Shown piece by piece: positions 35,356 to 44,504 of a stretch of 64,000 nucleotides of DNA. Source of the DNA: CAZJVD01 sp964549505 (GTDB lineage: Bacteria; Bdellovibrionota; UBA1018; CAZJVD01). The notes under the pieces are model-generated. The model made no database searches and was not told the DNA's origin. It saw only the letters and a program-made list of their open reading frames with translations. The translations under genes and the position numbers were made by a program. Positions within the stretch are counted from its first letter, which is position 1. Every line of letters begins with the position of its first letter. The stretch lies in NCBI GenBank assembly GCA_964549505.1, contig CAZJVD010000001.1, positions 62,001 through 126,000 of the forward strand, given 5' to 3'.

Positions 35356-35967
35356 TCAGGGTTTCGTTAGATTCTTGCGGCCTTTGAGTGCTACCGGCTG
35401 AATTCCAGCCTCCCGCAGCATCTTCGCAGAATGCTCGCTCTGCGTGCGCAACCACTGGTCGTAAATACGTAGTAAATCTTTTTCCGAACGCTCCGACGTC
35501 TGGTGACTGACGTCAGCAAGGACTTCAGCAAAGGTGGGGAACTTTGCAGCTAACTCTTCAAAAACACGACGTCGCGCAATCTGCGCAAGACTAGCGACAT
35601 GCTGATAAGCCGTTTCACCCATCTCCATGTAGTAGTCGACATTGATCAGTTTGCTCGAGAAACTGTCGCGAAAGAAGCCCGCAAAATAGAGCGAAAAATC
35701 GCCAAGATGTCGGAACATAAGAGCGCGATTAGCGGGCTCGTTCTCCGCGAGCGCTTCTTGTAACAAGAATGAAAGTGGCTTGCTAACGTGCTGTCCGTTG
35801 GCATTCCTTGCGAAAAGATTTTCCGTGTGCAGAAAATGACCCAGGAGATGCGCTAGATACATCTCGGTCTCAGGTTCTGCTTTGATGCGATTGCGCCCAA
35901 GCGCACCCTGCACCAATTCAAAGAAATACGACTCCGGCGTATCAATAACTTTGAGCACCGTGTTCAT
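35356..35967 (-). CDS. Hypothetical cytoplasmic protein
   Basis: A 203-residue soluble protein, largely helical, rich in Phe, Tyr and His in the first half (ETEMYLAHLLGHFLHTENLF) and without signal peptide or catalytic motif. AAGGAG sits directly before the ATG, so expression is likely. It precedes the secreted hypothetical gene on the same strand with a 27-base gap. The regular placement of Glu and His residues could bind metal, but this is speculation. No family is recognised. Confidence 0.7.
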   Translation of the reverse strand: MNTVLKVIDTPESYFFELVQGALGRNRIKAEPETEMYLAHLLGHFLHTENLFARNANGQHVSKPLSFLLQEALAENEPANRALMFRHLGDFSLYFAGFFRDSFSSKLINVDYYMEMGETAYQHVASLAQIARRRVFEELAAKFPTFAEVLADVSHQTSERSEKDLLRIYDQWLRTQSEHSAKMLREAGIQPVALKGRKNLTKP

Positions 35968-36105
35968 AACTCCTTATCGGAACTATATCTGTCTATTTGA
36001 GTCGGACATTATCAAGATGTGGCGATGGCTTATATGAACCCGACTACCTCGATTTAATTTTATAACGTATTGCGGCCGGAGCAAACCCCGGGGCGTCATG
36101 AAGGG

Positions 36106-36807
36106 ATGTCATGGACGACACAGCGCGGACGGCGCTATGCTGGGATTCTCGTGTCCAGTCTGTGTCGGCTTTTCATGCTCACTCTCTTCATCGGTTCGGC
36201 GCACGCGACCGCCGCACAAGGCGACCGCGTTTCGACGACGGTCATCCTTTTCGGAACGAACTGTCAGATCGAAGGTAAGGCGTCCTCCTTCGGAACCCAG
36301 AACCGCGCTGAGATCAAAAACTATCTCGACACGATCCACGCTTTCAGTCCCAGCCAACTCACACGATCCGACGAGACCGGCCAACCGCGATCGCCCGAAT
36401 CACTCGCACAAGTAAACAATGTGATGTCGCGAATTCAGGCTGCTTCGACCCTGCCCCCAAGTGTTCGCAAATCTTTTGAACCCTATCTGACACCTCTCCA
36501 ACAATGGGCCGCCGGATGGATGCAGTTTTACGAAGCATTCGATAAGAATCGCTCCACTCCGGATGAAGAAGCACTGGCAGCGAACCTCGCTCGCGCGATT
36601 CAATCCGGCGCGGGACGATCCGACAAACGCCCCAGTGATCTGGCAAGCATTGATACACTCAAGAAACGCTTCAAAACCAACGGCCTCTCGGGCGCGGCCG
36701 AAGCATTTGAAGGGATGATCGTCCCACAACCCCAGGACGAGTTTCATCGCATCATTCGACGTCTTTCGATTGTTTACGACTGCAACCTCGACCATCCCGG
36801 AAACTAG
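36106..36807 (+). CDS. Hypothetical secreted protein
   Basis: A 233-residue product with a signal peptide whose hydrophobic core is near residues 18-34 (LCRLFMLTLFIGSAHATA). The mature part has two cysteines (FGTNCQ and VYDCN), near its two ends, which could form a disulfide. It is mostly helical with no recognised motif. The start is uncertain, since the first ATG (12 codons further upstream) gives an unusually long leader. Its TAG stop is formed by a copy of the dispersed repeat motif. Confidence 0.6.
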   Translation: MSWTTQRGRRYAGILVSSLCRLFMLTLFIGSAHATAAQGDRVSTTVILFGTNCQIEGKASSFGTQNRAEIKNYLDTIHAFSPSQLTRSDETGQPRSPESLAQVNNVMSRIQAASTLPPSVRKSFEPYLTPLQQWAAGWMQFYEAFDKNRSTPDEEALAANLARAIQSGAGRSDKRPSDLASIDTLKKRFKTNGLSGAAEAFEGMIVPQPQDEFHRIIRRLSIVYDCNLDHPGN

Positions 36808-36822
36808 GGCGTGTCCTCATTT
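36804..36822 (+). repeat. Single copy of the dispersed CTAGGGCGTGTCCTCATTT motif
   Basis: The 19 bases CTAGGGCGTGTCCTCATTT match the arm of the palindrome at 991-1069 without mismatch after the first base. TAG inside it is the stop codon of the preceding gene, and the TTG start of the oxidoreductase begins at its last base. No reverse-complement partner is present here. Confidence 0.7.
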
Positions 36823-38231
36823 TGAACAACACCTATGATTTCGCCATTATCGGATCCGGAGTCGGAGGCGGGCGACTCGCCCACATCTTATCCGAAGCGT
36901 GTCTGCCGCACGGACTGAAGGGTATTCTGCTGGAAGCAGGACACCATTGGAAACAGGAAGACTTTCCCTTCTCAGAACTTCACGCCGCGAGCCGCTTGTA
37001 CTGGAACGGCGGCCTCGAATGGACAACGGACGCGCGTATCGGTTTGCTCCGAGGTCGCGCGCTCGGTGGAACATCCGTCGTCAACCAAGCGCTCCTCTCA
37101 CGCATCGAAGCACCGATTTTAGAAGAATGGATCGCGCTTTCACGTAATCGCGAATGGACACTCGCGAGTTTTGAAAAGGCTTACGAACGTGCTCTGGGCG
37201 GCATTGCCCACGAACCGATCGCTGAGCGTTTCCAGAACACGAACGCACAGATTTTCAAACAGGGTATGAACCGACAGAGCTACGGATGGGCGCCCGTCGT
37301 GCGTGCACAAAAGGATTGTGCGGTCGAACACGGCAGCGATTGTCTGGCGTGTCTTGGAGGATGTCCGCGCGGTTCGAAGCAGAGCACGCTTGCGTACGGA
37401 ATTCCCGAGGCACTGGCCCTCGGACTTGATCTCAAAACAGGTTATCATGTCGATCGTCTCGAACGCATACCGGGTGGCGTGAAAGTCTTTGGAAAACAGA
37501 ACTCCACAACTGAAACGGTGAGCGCACGCAAGGTGATCTTGGCGGCGGGATCGCTCGGCACCGCCGGTATCTTGTTACGTTCGAAAGAAACCGCACGCTT
37601 ACCAGCTCTCGGACGAAAGTTTACTTGCCATCCGCAGACAATGACCTACGCGCTTTACGAAAATCCGGTTGAAGCGCATCGTGGATCCTTCCAGTCGGTG
37701 CACTCCAAGGATTTTCGTTTCCGACGTTTTGGATACAAGCTTGAGAATGTTTTTGCAGGGCCTGTCTCGATGGCGATGCTTTTGCCCGATCGCGGTTTCG
37801 AGCTACGACGCAAAATGAGCCGGTTCCGTTACTTCGCTTCGATCGAAGTCTGTTTACGTGACGAGCCGACGGGTCGTATTCGTCTCGACGGAAAGGGACG
37901 CCCGACTGTGCATAAGAAACTCAGCATCGGCGAGATGAAAAAGAAAAAAGATGGCCTACGCATGGTTCGCGAACTCTTCGAGGCTACGGAAGCTCGCGAA
38001 ATCGTTCCGTGCGAACAGGCTTTTGGTCTCCATCTGATGGGTGGCGCGTCGCTCGGAAGTGATGCGAGCAGTTCGGTTGTTAACCCCGACTATGAACTCC
38101 ACGATTGGCCGCAGGTCTCTGTCGTTGACTCGAGCCTCTTTCCGTCGGCATCCGGCTCTAATCCTTCGCTCACGATCATGGCGCTTGCTGGGATGGCGAG
38201 CGAAAAAATTCTCAGAGAGCTAAAGCGATGA
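36822..38231 (+). CDS. GMC-type FAD-dependent oxidoreductase
   Basis: A 469-residue flavoprotein. The N-terminal FAD-binding GSGVGGG (residues 11-17) starts a Rossmann fold, followed by LLEAGHHW, the GGTSVVNQALLSR segment and the C-terminal GMC signature HLMGGASLG with VVDSSLFPSASGSNPSLTIMALA. Residues 166-181 contain C-x7-C-x2-C-x3-C, also seen in long-chain alcohol oxidase-like GMC proteins. The substrate is probably an alcohol or sterol, but cannot be told. The only possible start is a TTG without ribosome binding site, because the FAD motif begins at residue 11. It overlaps the next gene by four bases (ATGA). Confidence 0.9.
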   Translation: MNNTYDFAIIGSGVGGGRLAHILSEACLPHGLKGILLEAGHHWKQEDFPFSELHAASRLYWNGGLEWTTDARIGLLRGRALGGTSVVNQALLSRIEAPILEEWIALSRNREWTLASFEKAYERALGGIAHEPIAERFQNTNAQIFKQGMNRQSYGWAPVVRAQKDCAVEHGSDCLACLGGCPRGSKQSTLAYGIPEALALGLDLKTGYHVDRLERIPGGVKVFGKQNSTTETVSARKVILAAGSLGTAGILLRSKETARLPALGRKFTCHPQTMTYALYENPVEAHRGSFQSVHSKDFRFRRFGYKLENVFAGPVSMAMLLPDRGFELRRKMSRFRYFASIEVCLRDEPTGRIRLDGKGRPTVHKKLSIGEMKKKKDGLRMVRELFEATEAREIVPCEQAFGLHLMGGASLGSDASSSVVNPDYELHDWPQVSVVDSSLFPSASGSNPSLTIMALAGMASEKILRELKR

Positions 38232-38671
38232 ACCAGCGCGCTTGGCTCGGCTTGATCAAACTCGGCGACACGCTCATCGGAACACCGAAAACCGATGAAC
38301 AGCTTCCGCCCTTTGCGACGGTCGTGAACGAGTCCCGTACAAAAAAAGACCTCGAAGAAGTCTTCGAACAGATTGAGGGTGACGAGCGTCGACAGTTGGA
38401 GCAGCTACTCACCATTTGCGGGTACCTTCCGCGTTTCATACTGAGCTTTTTCTGGGTCGCGGTCTCGGTCGCGTCTCGATGGAGCGGACCAGCGGGAACC
38501 ACGGCGCGCCAACTCAAGCTCGGTCTGCGCGGACTACTGGTCTCGCTTTATTTTTCAACGCCCGAGACAAACGTCGTCCTCGGATTTCAACCCAAGGTTC
38601 TTTCGCCCGAGTCGCACTCGCTAAACCCTCACTCCGTCGATCAAAAGAAGCAGTGGTTGTACCCACGATAA
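38228..38671 (+). CDS. Small hypothetical membrane-associated protein, partner of the GMC oxidoreductase
   Basis: A 147-residue protein whose start overlaps the GMC oxidoreductase stop. The N-terminal half is acidic and helical (KKDLEEVFEQIEGDERRQLEQLL). One hydrophobic segment lies near residues 68-85 (RFILSFFWVAVSVASRW). Small subunits commonly pair with GMC-type flavoproteins to anchor them or act as chaperones (as in gluconate 2-dehydrogenase subunit 3), and the position here suggests such a role, though no twin-arginine signal is seen. It runs 31 bases into the convergent gene. Confidence 0.6.
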   Translation: MNQRAWLGLIKLGDTLIGTPKTDEQLPPFATVVNESRTKKDLEEVFEQIEGDERRQLEQLLTICGYLPRFILSFFWVAVSVASRWSGPAGTTARQLKLGLRGLLVSLYFSTPETNVVLGFQPKVLSPESHSLNPHSVDQKKQWLYPR

Positions 38672-39825
38672 GTTTTGAATTCGCTTGCGCGACCATCAGC
38701 CTCAATTCCTAGGACCGTCTGAAATCGTTCCAGCGGCTCACCGGATTTTGTAGGACGCAACCAGACCGTGGAACCGAGCACGGGTTTCTCTTTGGAACAG
38801 TGAAGCGGAGTTTGAACTTCACCAAATCCCTCCATCGATGACGGCTTGAGACCCTTTGGATAAACCGGCAGAAGGACTCGATCCCAGGCCGGCGTTCCCG
38901 AAGCAACCACGCCACCGCCCGCACACGTCACCCATTTTGGATCGGAAGTCCGTACGACTTCGAGCCCGACGAAGAGCGCCGGCTGAAACAATGTCGAACG
39001 ATAACGACTGAAAAGATGCGAACAGAAAAATCCAGATCCCATCGTCACTTCTGTCAAACAGGGATTCGACAACGAATCCAGCAACGATCCCGTTCCGCCT
39101 CCATTGCGAAGCATCGAGGAAAACTCGCCTGCGAGTGCTTTCGTTCGTTTCGCAACAACGCGCCTCGAGAAAAACTTCATCACCCGTGTAGCCAGAACCA
39201 TCCACGGCGCTCCGCTGTAGATATCCGGAACTCCCGCGATCTGCGCGTCGTAGACCATAAAACCACTGACGTGCACACCACGAATCTTATCCGCTGTTCG
39301 AACAAGATCCCGCACGGCTTCAATCGATCGAATGGGACTTCGTCGCACTCCTAGATGAACACGTCCCCCGATACGCAACGACGCATCGACTTCCACAATC
39401 GCTTCGAGCGGTCTCGAAAGTTTTGCGCGTTCGCTTGCACGTCCGAGCGCCGCAATGCCATCCATACTATCGACCACAAGTCGGACAGTCTTCCCCGCGG
39501 CGCTGACGCGCGCGACCGCATCGAGTGAGCGGTCGTCGAGTGTCGGATAAGCGACTAAAAAATCATCAAACCCCTGCTCTGCCAGAAACGCTGTTTCAAA
39601 AGCCGAGAAGGTCATGAGACCGGCGAACTCACGCCCGGAAGTTTGAACTCGCTTGATCAGCTCCGGAACACGCAGACTCTTGGTCGCGATTCGAATTGTT
39701 TTCCCTGCTCTTGCGGCGAAGGACCGAGCGACCGAAACATTCGCATCGAAAGTCGAAAGATCAACGACCGCCACAGGTCGAGATCTTCCATGAATGGCTT
39801 GATTGAATATTTCAAAATCTGTCAT
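38641..39825 (-). CDS. PLP-dependent amino acid aldolase/racemase, D-threonine aldolase-like
   Basis: The 394-residue protein has the alanine-racemase-type N-terminal TIM barrel: VAVVDLSTFDANV, then RIATKSLRVPELI with the probable PLP lysine at K49. The C-terminal half (CAGGGVVASG, LPVYPKGLKP) matches D-threonine aldolase/deaminase-like members. The ATG overlaps the stop of the M16 peptidase gene (ATGA), so a longer in-frame extension into that gene is rejected. It probably acts on D- or L-hydroxy amino acids, but substrate specificity is not visible. Confidence 0.82.
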   Translation of the reverse strand: MTDFEIFNQAIHGRSRPVAVVDLSTFDANVSVARSFAARAGKTIRIATKSLRVPELIKRVQTSGREFAGLMTFSAFETAFLAEQGFDDFLVAYPTLDDRSLDAVARVSAAGKTVRLVVDSMDGIAALGRASERAKLSRPLEAIVEVDASLRIGGRVHLGVRRSPIRSIEAVRDLVRTADKIRGVHVSGFMVYDAQIAGVPDIYSGAPWMVLATRVMKFFSRRVVAKRTKALAGEFSSMLRNGGGTGSLLDSLSNPCLTEVTMGSGFFCSHLFSRYRSTLFQPALFVGLEVVRTSDPKWVTCAGGGVVASGTPAWDRVLLPVYPKGLKPSSMEGFGEVQTPLHCSKEKPVLGSTVWLRPTKSGEPLERFQTVLGIEADGRASEFKTYRGYNHCFF

Positions 39826-42446
39826 CCGACCTGGACTTCCACATGGAAAGGCTTGAGCCAATAGCGCTCGACCATGGTCTTTAGCTTTCCAACCGAAATC
39901 GAGCGCAGCTCTGCCGCGATCTGATCTACTGATTTGAAGGGTAGGTTGAAAAGTGTCTGCTGTGCATAGTGATTGGAAAGGGCTTCGTCGGTCTGCAGTT
40001 CCATCAGGCGATGGCCGAGATAGTATTGGCGGGCACGTTCCATCTCGCGTGCGGATGGCGGTCGCGACAACAAACCTTCCCATACGGCCTGAATCCCCTT
40101 GATCGCCTCTGACACCTTTGCGGGCGCACTCGCGATATACGTTCCGACAGTACCGCGATCCACACCTTCGACAAGAACCGGTGAAACCGAATACGCCAAC
40201 GACCGTTTCTCTCGAAGCTCAACGAAGAGTCGACCTCCCTGACCGCCCAACATCGTCGCGAGCAGCTGCAGGCTCAACCGATCCTGCGATGTGAAGTCGC
40301 AACCCAAACCACCGACCATCACATGAACCTGTTCGCGACCCAGTTTGCGTTTCACCCAGCGCGGCCCCTGAAGTGCGATCGGATGCGACGGCTTGACGTC
40401 ATCTGTTTTCCCCGGACCAAAGCTCGCATCCAAGCGTGCTAGAAACTTCTGAAAATCCTGAGCAGCAATCGGCCCCGAGATACTCACCGCCATCCGATCC
40501 GGACGGATCCACTTCTGATGAAGAGCCCGCAGTGCCGAGGGCTGCAACGACTTTAACGTTTCCAGCTTTCCTAAGATGGACCGGCCGTAAGGATGTGTCT
40601 CATACAGCGTTTCGTAGAACAGGCGAGAGACCACCTGTGACGTGTGATCCTCGATACTGCGAATCTGCTCCTCGGCAATCCGAACAGCATTGGCAACCTC
40701 TGCATCTGGAAACCGCGGCTGCGAGGCGACTTCAATAAAGAGATCTGAAAGTGCACCAAAATCGCGCGCGAGCCCACCAAACTCAAGCCCCGTTGCGTTT
40801 CGTCCTGAAAAAGCGCTGACATCCGCAGCGCGATTCTCAATCAACGCCGCTAGCGTCGCCTGATCCTTCGACTCGGTTCCCTGTGTCCAGGTCTCTGACA
40901 TAATATGAGCAAACCCTGCTTGATCCGACTGCTCCAACAGAAGCCCACCGGGAACCATCAACTGACAGTGAAACACTTGCGAATCCGGGCGTTCGACGCG
41001 CACCCAACGCAGTCCACTCGCAAGCGCTCCTGACTCAACGGTCACACCGCCGAGAACCATCGGCTGCGCAGCCGAGCGCTTCTTCACCGTCGAAGTACTT
41101 AAAGCTCCCCGCCCAAATCGAACGAGCGACTCGTCGATTTTTTCTTTGAGACCTTTTGAATCCTGCTTCTTTGGTGCAAGCAGCGTCCACTTCGGCTTCA
41201 CGGCTAACATCTTTTCGCGAACGGCCCGCGCAATATCGGCGGGGCGTAGATCGCGCAGCTGACGAAGATAACGTTCGTCAAAACCGGAATCCTCCAGAAC
41301 AAACTCAAGGGCACATAAGCGATGGGCCAAACCGTCCACCGTTTGGCTTGCAAACGTACGCTCGGACTCAACGTGTACGATCACGCGTTCGAGCTCTTCG
41401 TCGGTCGGACCATCGCGACCGAGTCGCTCCAAAACATCGTAAAACTCACCAACACCATCGAGAAGTTTTCCGTAATTCTCAGCCTCGAGAGAACACCAAA
41501 TCGCTCCGTGATCACCCGTCGAAAAGAGTGAGGCCTGAATATCGGTCACTAACGCCTTTTCAAAGAATAGCTTTTGCGTAAGGCGTGAAGCATCCCCCTG
41601 TCCAAGGACACTCGTTACGACATCGAGCACAGGAAAGTCCGGATGCTTTAGACCGGGTGCGGGCCAAAGCATGGCCAGCTGTGGTGATTGAACATCAAAA
41701 ACGCGTATGGGTTGCACCGTTCTCTTCGGCGGAAGTGCGCGGGACCATTTCATAGGCTCCCGGAGCTTTCCCCTTGAAACAGGCGAACCGGGCAAACGGC
41801 CAAAACCGCGTTCGAGCAAACTCATGATCTTCTTAATGCGTGGAGATTTGAGATCGTTTCCGACGGGCCCTACAAGCACGAGACCCATTCTCGGCACCGC
41901 GTAGGTGCGCTTAAGAAAACCGCGTAACGCTTTGGGTGTCGCTTTTTTGAGTGTGGACTCAAAACCGATCACGGGACGCGAAAGCGGTGTGCCCGCGAAT
42001 GTCTGTTCAAATGCCGTCTGAAAAAGTTGTCGACTCGGGCTATCGTTCGAGCGGCGTAACTCTTCGAGGATCACTTCTCGTTCCTGTTTAAAATCCTTTT
42101 CCGAAAATGCCTGGTTCTTAAGCATCTCCGAGAAGATCGGGATGACAGACTCCCAATGCCGTTCAGCGCAGGTCACGTGATAGACCGTTTGATCGAAGGA
42201 TGTGTACGCATTGATGTCGCCGCCAAGTGCTTCGATTTCGCGCGCCATACGGCCTTCTGAGGCCACGCCCTGGTCTTTTGCCGAGGCGTCTTTAAACAAC
42301 ATGTGTTCTAAAAAGTGCGCGAATCCAAACTCCCCTGTGTCCTCGAAGACACTCCCGGAGCCCACCCACCAGTACAGGGACGCGACATCCGAATTTTTAT
42401 GAGAGAAGACCACCCGTAGACCATTAGAAAGCGACGTAAGCATCAT
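39822..42446 (-). CDS. M16 family zinc peptidase, two-domain fusion
   Basis: The 874-residue protein contains two M16 (pitrilysin-like) halves. The first has the inverted zinc motif HFLEH (H44, E47, H48) and GGDINAYTSFDQTVYHV, with the distal glutamate in EREVILEELRR. The second half (from about 470) keeps the fold but lacks HxxEH, as in the non-catalytic half of other two-domain M16 enzymes. Two-gene PqqL/processing-peptidase-like arrangements are here fused. There is no signal peptide. It is translationally coupled to the aldolase-like gene. The role is probably degradation of peptides. Confidence 0.92.
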   Translation of the reverse strand: MMLTSLSNGLRVVFSHKNSDVASLYWWVGSGSVFEDTGEFGFAHFLEHMLFKDASAKDQGVASEGRMAREIEALGGDINAYTSFDQTVYHVTCAERHWESVIPIFSEMLKNQAFSEKDFKQEREVILEELRRSNDSPSRQLFQTAFEQTFAGTPLSRPVIGFESTLKKATPKALRGFLKRTYAVPRMGLVLVGPVGNDLKSPRIKKIMSLLERGFGRLPGSPVSRGKLREPMKWSRALPPKRTVQPIRVFDVQSPQLAMLWPAPGLKHPDFPVLDVVTSVLGQGDASRLTQKLFFEKALVTDIQASLFSTGDHGAIWCSLEAENYGKLLDGVGEFYDVLERLGRDGPTDEELERVIVHVESERTFASQTVDGLAHRLCALEFVLEDSGFDERYLRQLRDLRPADIARAVREKMLAVKPKWTLLAPKKQDSKGLKEKIDESLVRFGRGALSTSTVKKRSAAQPMVLGGVTVESGALASGLRWVRVERPDSQVFHCQLMVPGGLLLEQSDQAGFAHIMSETWTQGTESKDQATLAALIENRAADVSAFSGRNATGLEFGGLARDFGALSDLFIEVASQPRFPDAEVANAVRIAEEQIRSIEDHTSQVVSRLFYETLYETHPYGRSILGKLETLKSLQPSALRALHQKWIRPDRMAVSISGPIAAQDFQKFLARLDASFGPGKTDDVKPSHPIALQGPRWVKRKLGREQVHVMVGGLGCDFTSQDRLSLQLLATMLGGQGGRLFVELREKRSLAYSVSPVLVEGVDRGTVGTYIASAPAKVSEAIKGIQAVWEGLLSRPPSAREMERARQYYLGHRLMELQTDEALSNHYAQQTLFNLPFKSVDQIAAELRSISVGKLKTMVERYWLKPFHVEVQVG

Positions 42447-42477
42447 GAAAGATTGAGCTTAGTACATAAATAAGAAC

Positions 42478-42506
42478 TTGACTTTACACATGTAAAATAT
42501 AATAAT
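42478..42506 (+). promoter_or_regulatory. AT-rich promoter region with TTTACA-CA-TGTAAA palindrome
   Basis: A perfect 6-bp inverted repeat (42483-42496) lies between TTGACT (42478) and TATAATAAT (from 42498), some 90 bases before the small secreted protein gene. The TTGACT to TATAAT distance is only 14 bases, and AATAAT three bases on gives 17. The palindrome in the spacer is placed as a repressor site would be. Confidence 0.35.
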
Positions 42507-42593
42507 GTTAAGGTAACATAATTTATTGCCATGCGTTACTTTAACGCGATTTCTGCCTCATTGCTGAACGTTAGCTGAAGAAGGTTGTATTCA

Positions 42594-42863
42594 ATGCAAA
42601 GGATGATTTGGTTTCCACTGACGATCGGAGCGCTGATTTTCTTACTTGGCGCAACGGGACGAGCGGATAGCGTGCTCTCCGAAGTCGAAGGAAAGGTTGA
42701 GTACGTCGAGCAGGGTGATCCGAGCACGGTCTTCCTCACGAACAACTCCGTTTTTTACCTGAAATCCAGCCTTCTAGTCGATATTTCCCCAGGTATGTGC
42801 ATTCAAGCGCAACTCGATCAAAGTCTCGTGGCTATCCAAACCCGTCGCGTTCCCTGTCGATAG
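42594..42863 (+). CDS. Small secreted hypothetical protein
   Basis: An 89-residue product with a signal peptide (core about residues 5-22, ending GRADS). The mature part of about 62 residues is beta-rich, with a cysteine pair candidate (GMCIQ and VPCR) at 20-residue spacing. No family is recognised. The ATG was chosen because AAGAAGG lies nine bases upstream; a TTG three codons earlier is too close to that site. It stands alone, with an AT-rich promoter region in front and the PilZ gene's promoter behind. Confidence 0.6.
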   Translation: MQRMIWFPLTIGALIFLLGATGRADSVLSEVEGKVEYVEQGDPSTVFLTNNSVFYLKSSLLVDISPGMCIQAQLDQSLVAIQTRRVPCR

Positions 42864-42889
42864 ATCTCTCTCAAAACCCAACTCTATTA

Positions 42890-42918
42890 TTGACGCAAGG
42901 TATATTGTTAAGTATAAT
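42890..42918 (+). promoter_or_regulatory. Near-consensus sigma-70 promoter of the PilZ gene
   Basis: TTGACG, a 17-base spacer and TATAAT stand directly before the PilZ-domain gene. The -10 ends six bases before the ATG, so transcription would begin at or within a base of the start codon and yield a leaderless mRNA. No ribosome binding site is present between the -10 and the ATG, which agrees. Confidence 0.8.
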
Positions 42919-42924
42919 TAACAC

Positions 42925-43329
42925 ATGCACCCACTTGAACCACGCTTTGGGATTGCCTACCAGGCCAAGCTTCGACGCCTGTGGAAGAACCGCATCCACC
43001 CGAGCCATCCTCTGACGCTTTTCCCTGATGAGAACAGCCTCGAATGCCGTACTCAGAACCTGAGCTCCGGCGGCTTCGGGATCCAACTCGAGTCCTTTCT
43101 TCCAATCGAAATCGGAGAAGCCTACACGGTCGCTCTCGTTTTCGGCGACCCCACCGACGTCCGCCACACACTCCACATCACCGCCAAAGCCGTTTGGCAG
43201 AAGGATCGGAGTTGCGGATTTCGAGTCGAAACCATGTCCGACGACTGTGCCCGAATCTACCGTGGCCTCGTCGAAGGTTACGCCGCTCTTCTCGCCCTCG
43301 ACCCCGTTGGACACCGCACCTTCGACTGA
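42925..43329 (+). CDS. PilZ domain protein (c-di-GMP receptor candidate)
   Basis: The 134-residue protein is a single PilZ-like domain. The second c-di-GMP motif appears as NLSSGGFGIQL (D/NxSxxG type) around residue 46. The first motif (RxxxR) is only loosely represented by RLWKNR near residue 18, so binding is not certain. An aromatic and basic AVWQKDRSCGFRVE strand follows, as in PilZ domains. It could link c-di-GMP to pilus or flagellar behaviour. hemW follows 14 bases later on the same strand. The transcript appears to be leaderless. Confidence 0.75.
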   Translation: MHPLEPRFGIAYQAKLRRLWKNRIHPSHPLTLFPDENSLECRTQNLSSGGFGIQLESFLPIEIGEAYTVALVFGDPTDVRHTLHITAKAVWQKDRSCGFRVETMSDDCARIYRGLVEGYAALLALDPVGHRTFD

Positions 43330-43343
43330 GCTAGAACGCTGAG

Positions 43344-44504
43344 ATGCTCAGCGCTTCCGTTTACGTCCATTTCCCCTTCTGCGAGACGCGCTGTCATTAC
43401 TGCGATTTCTACTCCATCGCCGAAACCCAAATGCGTGACGAAACCCACGGTACCTCGATCAAATCTCCACGCGCCGGCTTTGCCGACGCCGCCTGTGCCG
43501 AGATTACCTTACGCGAAAACCACCTGGCACCGAGCCTAAAAACGCTCTTTTTTGGGGGTGGTACACCGAGCTTCACCGGCATCGAGAGCATCGAACGGAT
43601 CAGTGCAGCTCTCTTTCGCGAACGTGTGCTCGCACCCGACTACGAATGGACCGTCGAGCTCAACCCTTCATCAACAACACGCGATCTGCTCCTACGCCTC
43701 AAAGAACTCGGGGTAAATCGCCTGAGCTTTGGCGTTCAATCTCTTGATCCGGGCCGCCTGGAACTCTTGGGCCGCGTACACTCTCGCGATCGCGCCCTTG
43801 ATGCGCTGGAAAGCGCCTTTTCAGCAGGATTTCACAATATTTCGACCGACCTTCTCTTAGGTGTTCCAAGTCAGACGGAAGCCGATATCGAAAAAGACGT
43901 TTGCGACCTTCTGCGTTTTCCATTGCCTCATATGAGCTGCTATCTTCTGACGCTCAAACCAGGAAATCGACTCTTCGATCGTCTACCCGGTGAAGACACG
44001 CAGACCGCACATCTCGAAGCGTTGGATCGCATTCTTACGAAAAATGGATTTGAACACTATGAGATCTCGAACTTCGCAAAGCCCGGATTCCGATCACGCC
44101 ACAATCTAGGTTACTGGACGCACGAACCCTACCTTGGGATCGGACCTTCGGCACACTCGCTCTTTCATGAAGGAACGTCTTTAGAGCCCGTGTTTCGTCG
44201 GGAGCGCAACGTGGCCTCCCTCCGCAAGTACAGCGAAAGGGTTCGCGAGGGTCAGGTGCCCGTCGACTTTGCAGAAACGCTCACGCCCCATCAGAAAGAG
44301 TTGGAAACGTGGCTCCTGGCACTCCGACTTGCCGACGGCGCACCGATCGACTGGGTGCGAACGGTCCCTCAGAAAGCGAAGTATTCTCAGCTGCTTCATC
44401 GAGGATTACTGGAAGCTCATCCTTTTCGAGATGGCCATTTCAGGCTCACAACGCGGGGATTTGCCCTTTCAGATCAAATCCTTGCGGAACTCACGCCAGC
44501 CTAG
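43344..44504 (+). CDS. hemW: Radical SAM heme chaperone HemW
   Basis: A 386-residue radical SAM protein with the cluster motif C13-x3-C17-x2-C20 (FCETRCHYC), GGGTPS, ELNPSS, and the HemW signature SRHNLGYWTHEPYLGIGPSAHS. Earlier annotation as oxygen-independent coproporphyrinogen oxidase (HemN-like) is usual, but the CxxxCxxC spacing without HemN's extra Cys, and the HNxxYW motif, point to HemW, which transfers heme to respiratory proteins. The TAG stop belongs to a copy of the repeat motif. Confidence 0.92.
   Translation: MLSASVYVHFPFCETRCHYCDFYSIAETQMRDETHGTSIKSPRAGFADAACAEITLRENHLAPSLKTLFFGGGTPSFTGIESIERISAALFRERVLAPDYEWTVELNPSSTTRDLLLRLKELGVNRLSFGVQSLDPGRLELLGRVHSRDRALDALESAFSAGFHNISTDLLLGVPSQTEADIEKDVCDLLRFPLPHMSCYLLTLKPGNRLFDRLPGEDTQTAHLEALDRILTKNGFEHYEISNFAKPGFRSRHNLGYWTHEPYLGIGPSAHSLFHEGTSLEPVFRRERNVASLRKYSERVREGQVPVDFAETLTPHQKELETWLLALRLADGAPIDWVRTVPQKAKYSQLLHRGLLEAHPFRDGHFRLTTRGFALSDQILAELTPA

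Noticed and set aside
39826..40083. Longer N-terminus for the aldolase-like gene
   Set aside because: It would overlap the M16 peptidase gene by about 260 bases; the ATG overlapping the stop as ATGA is far more likely.
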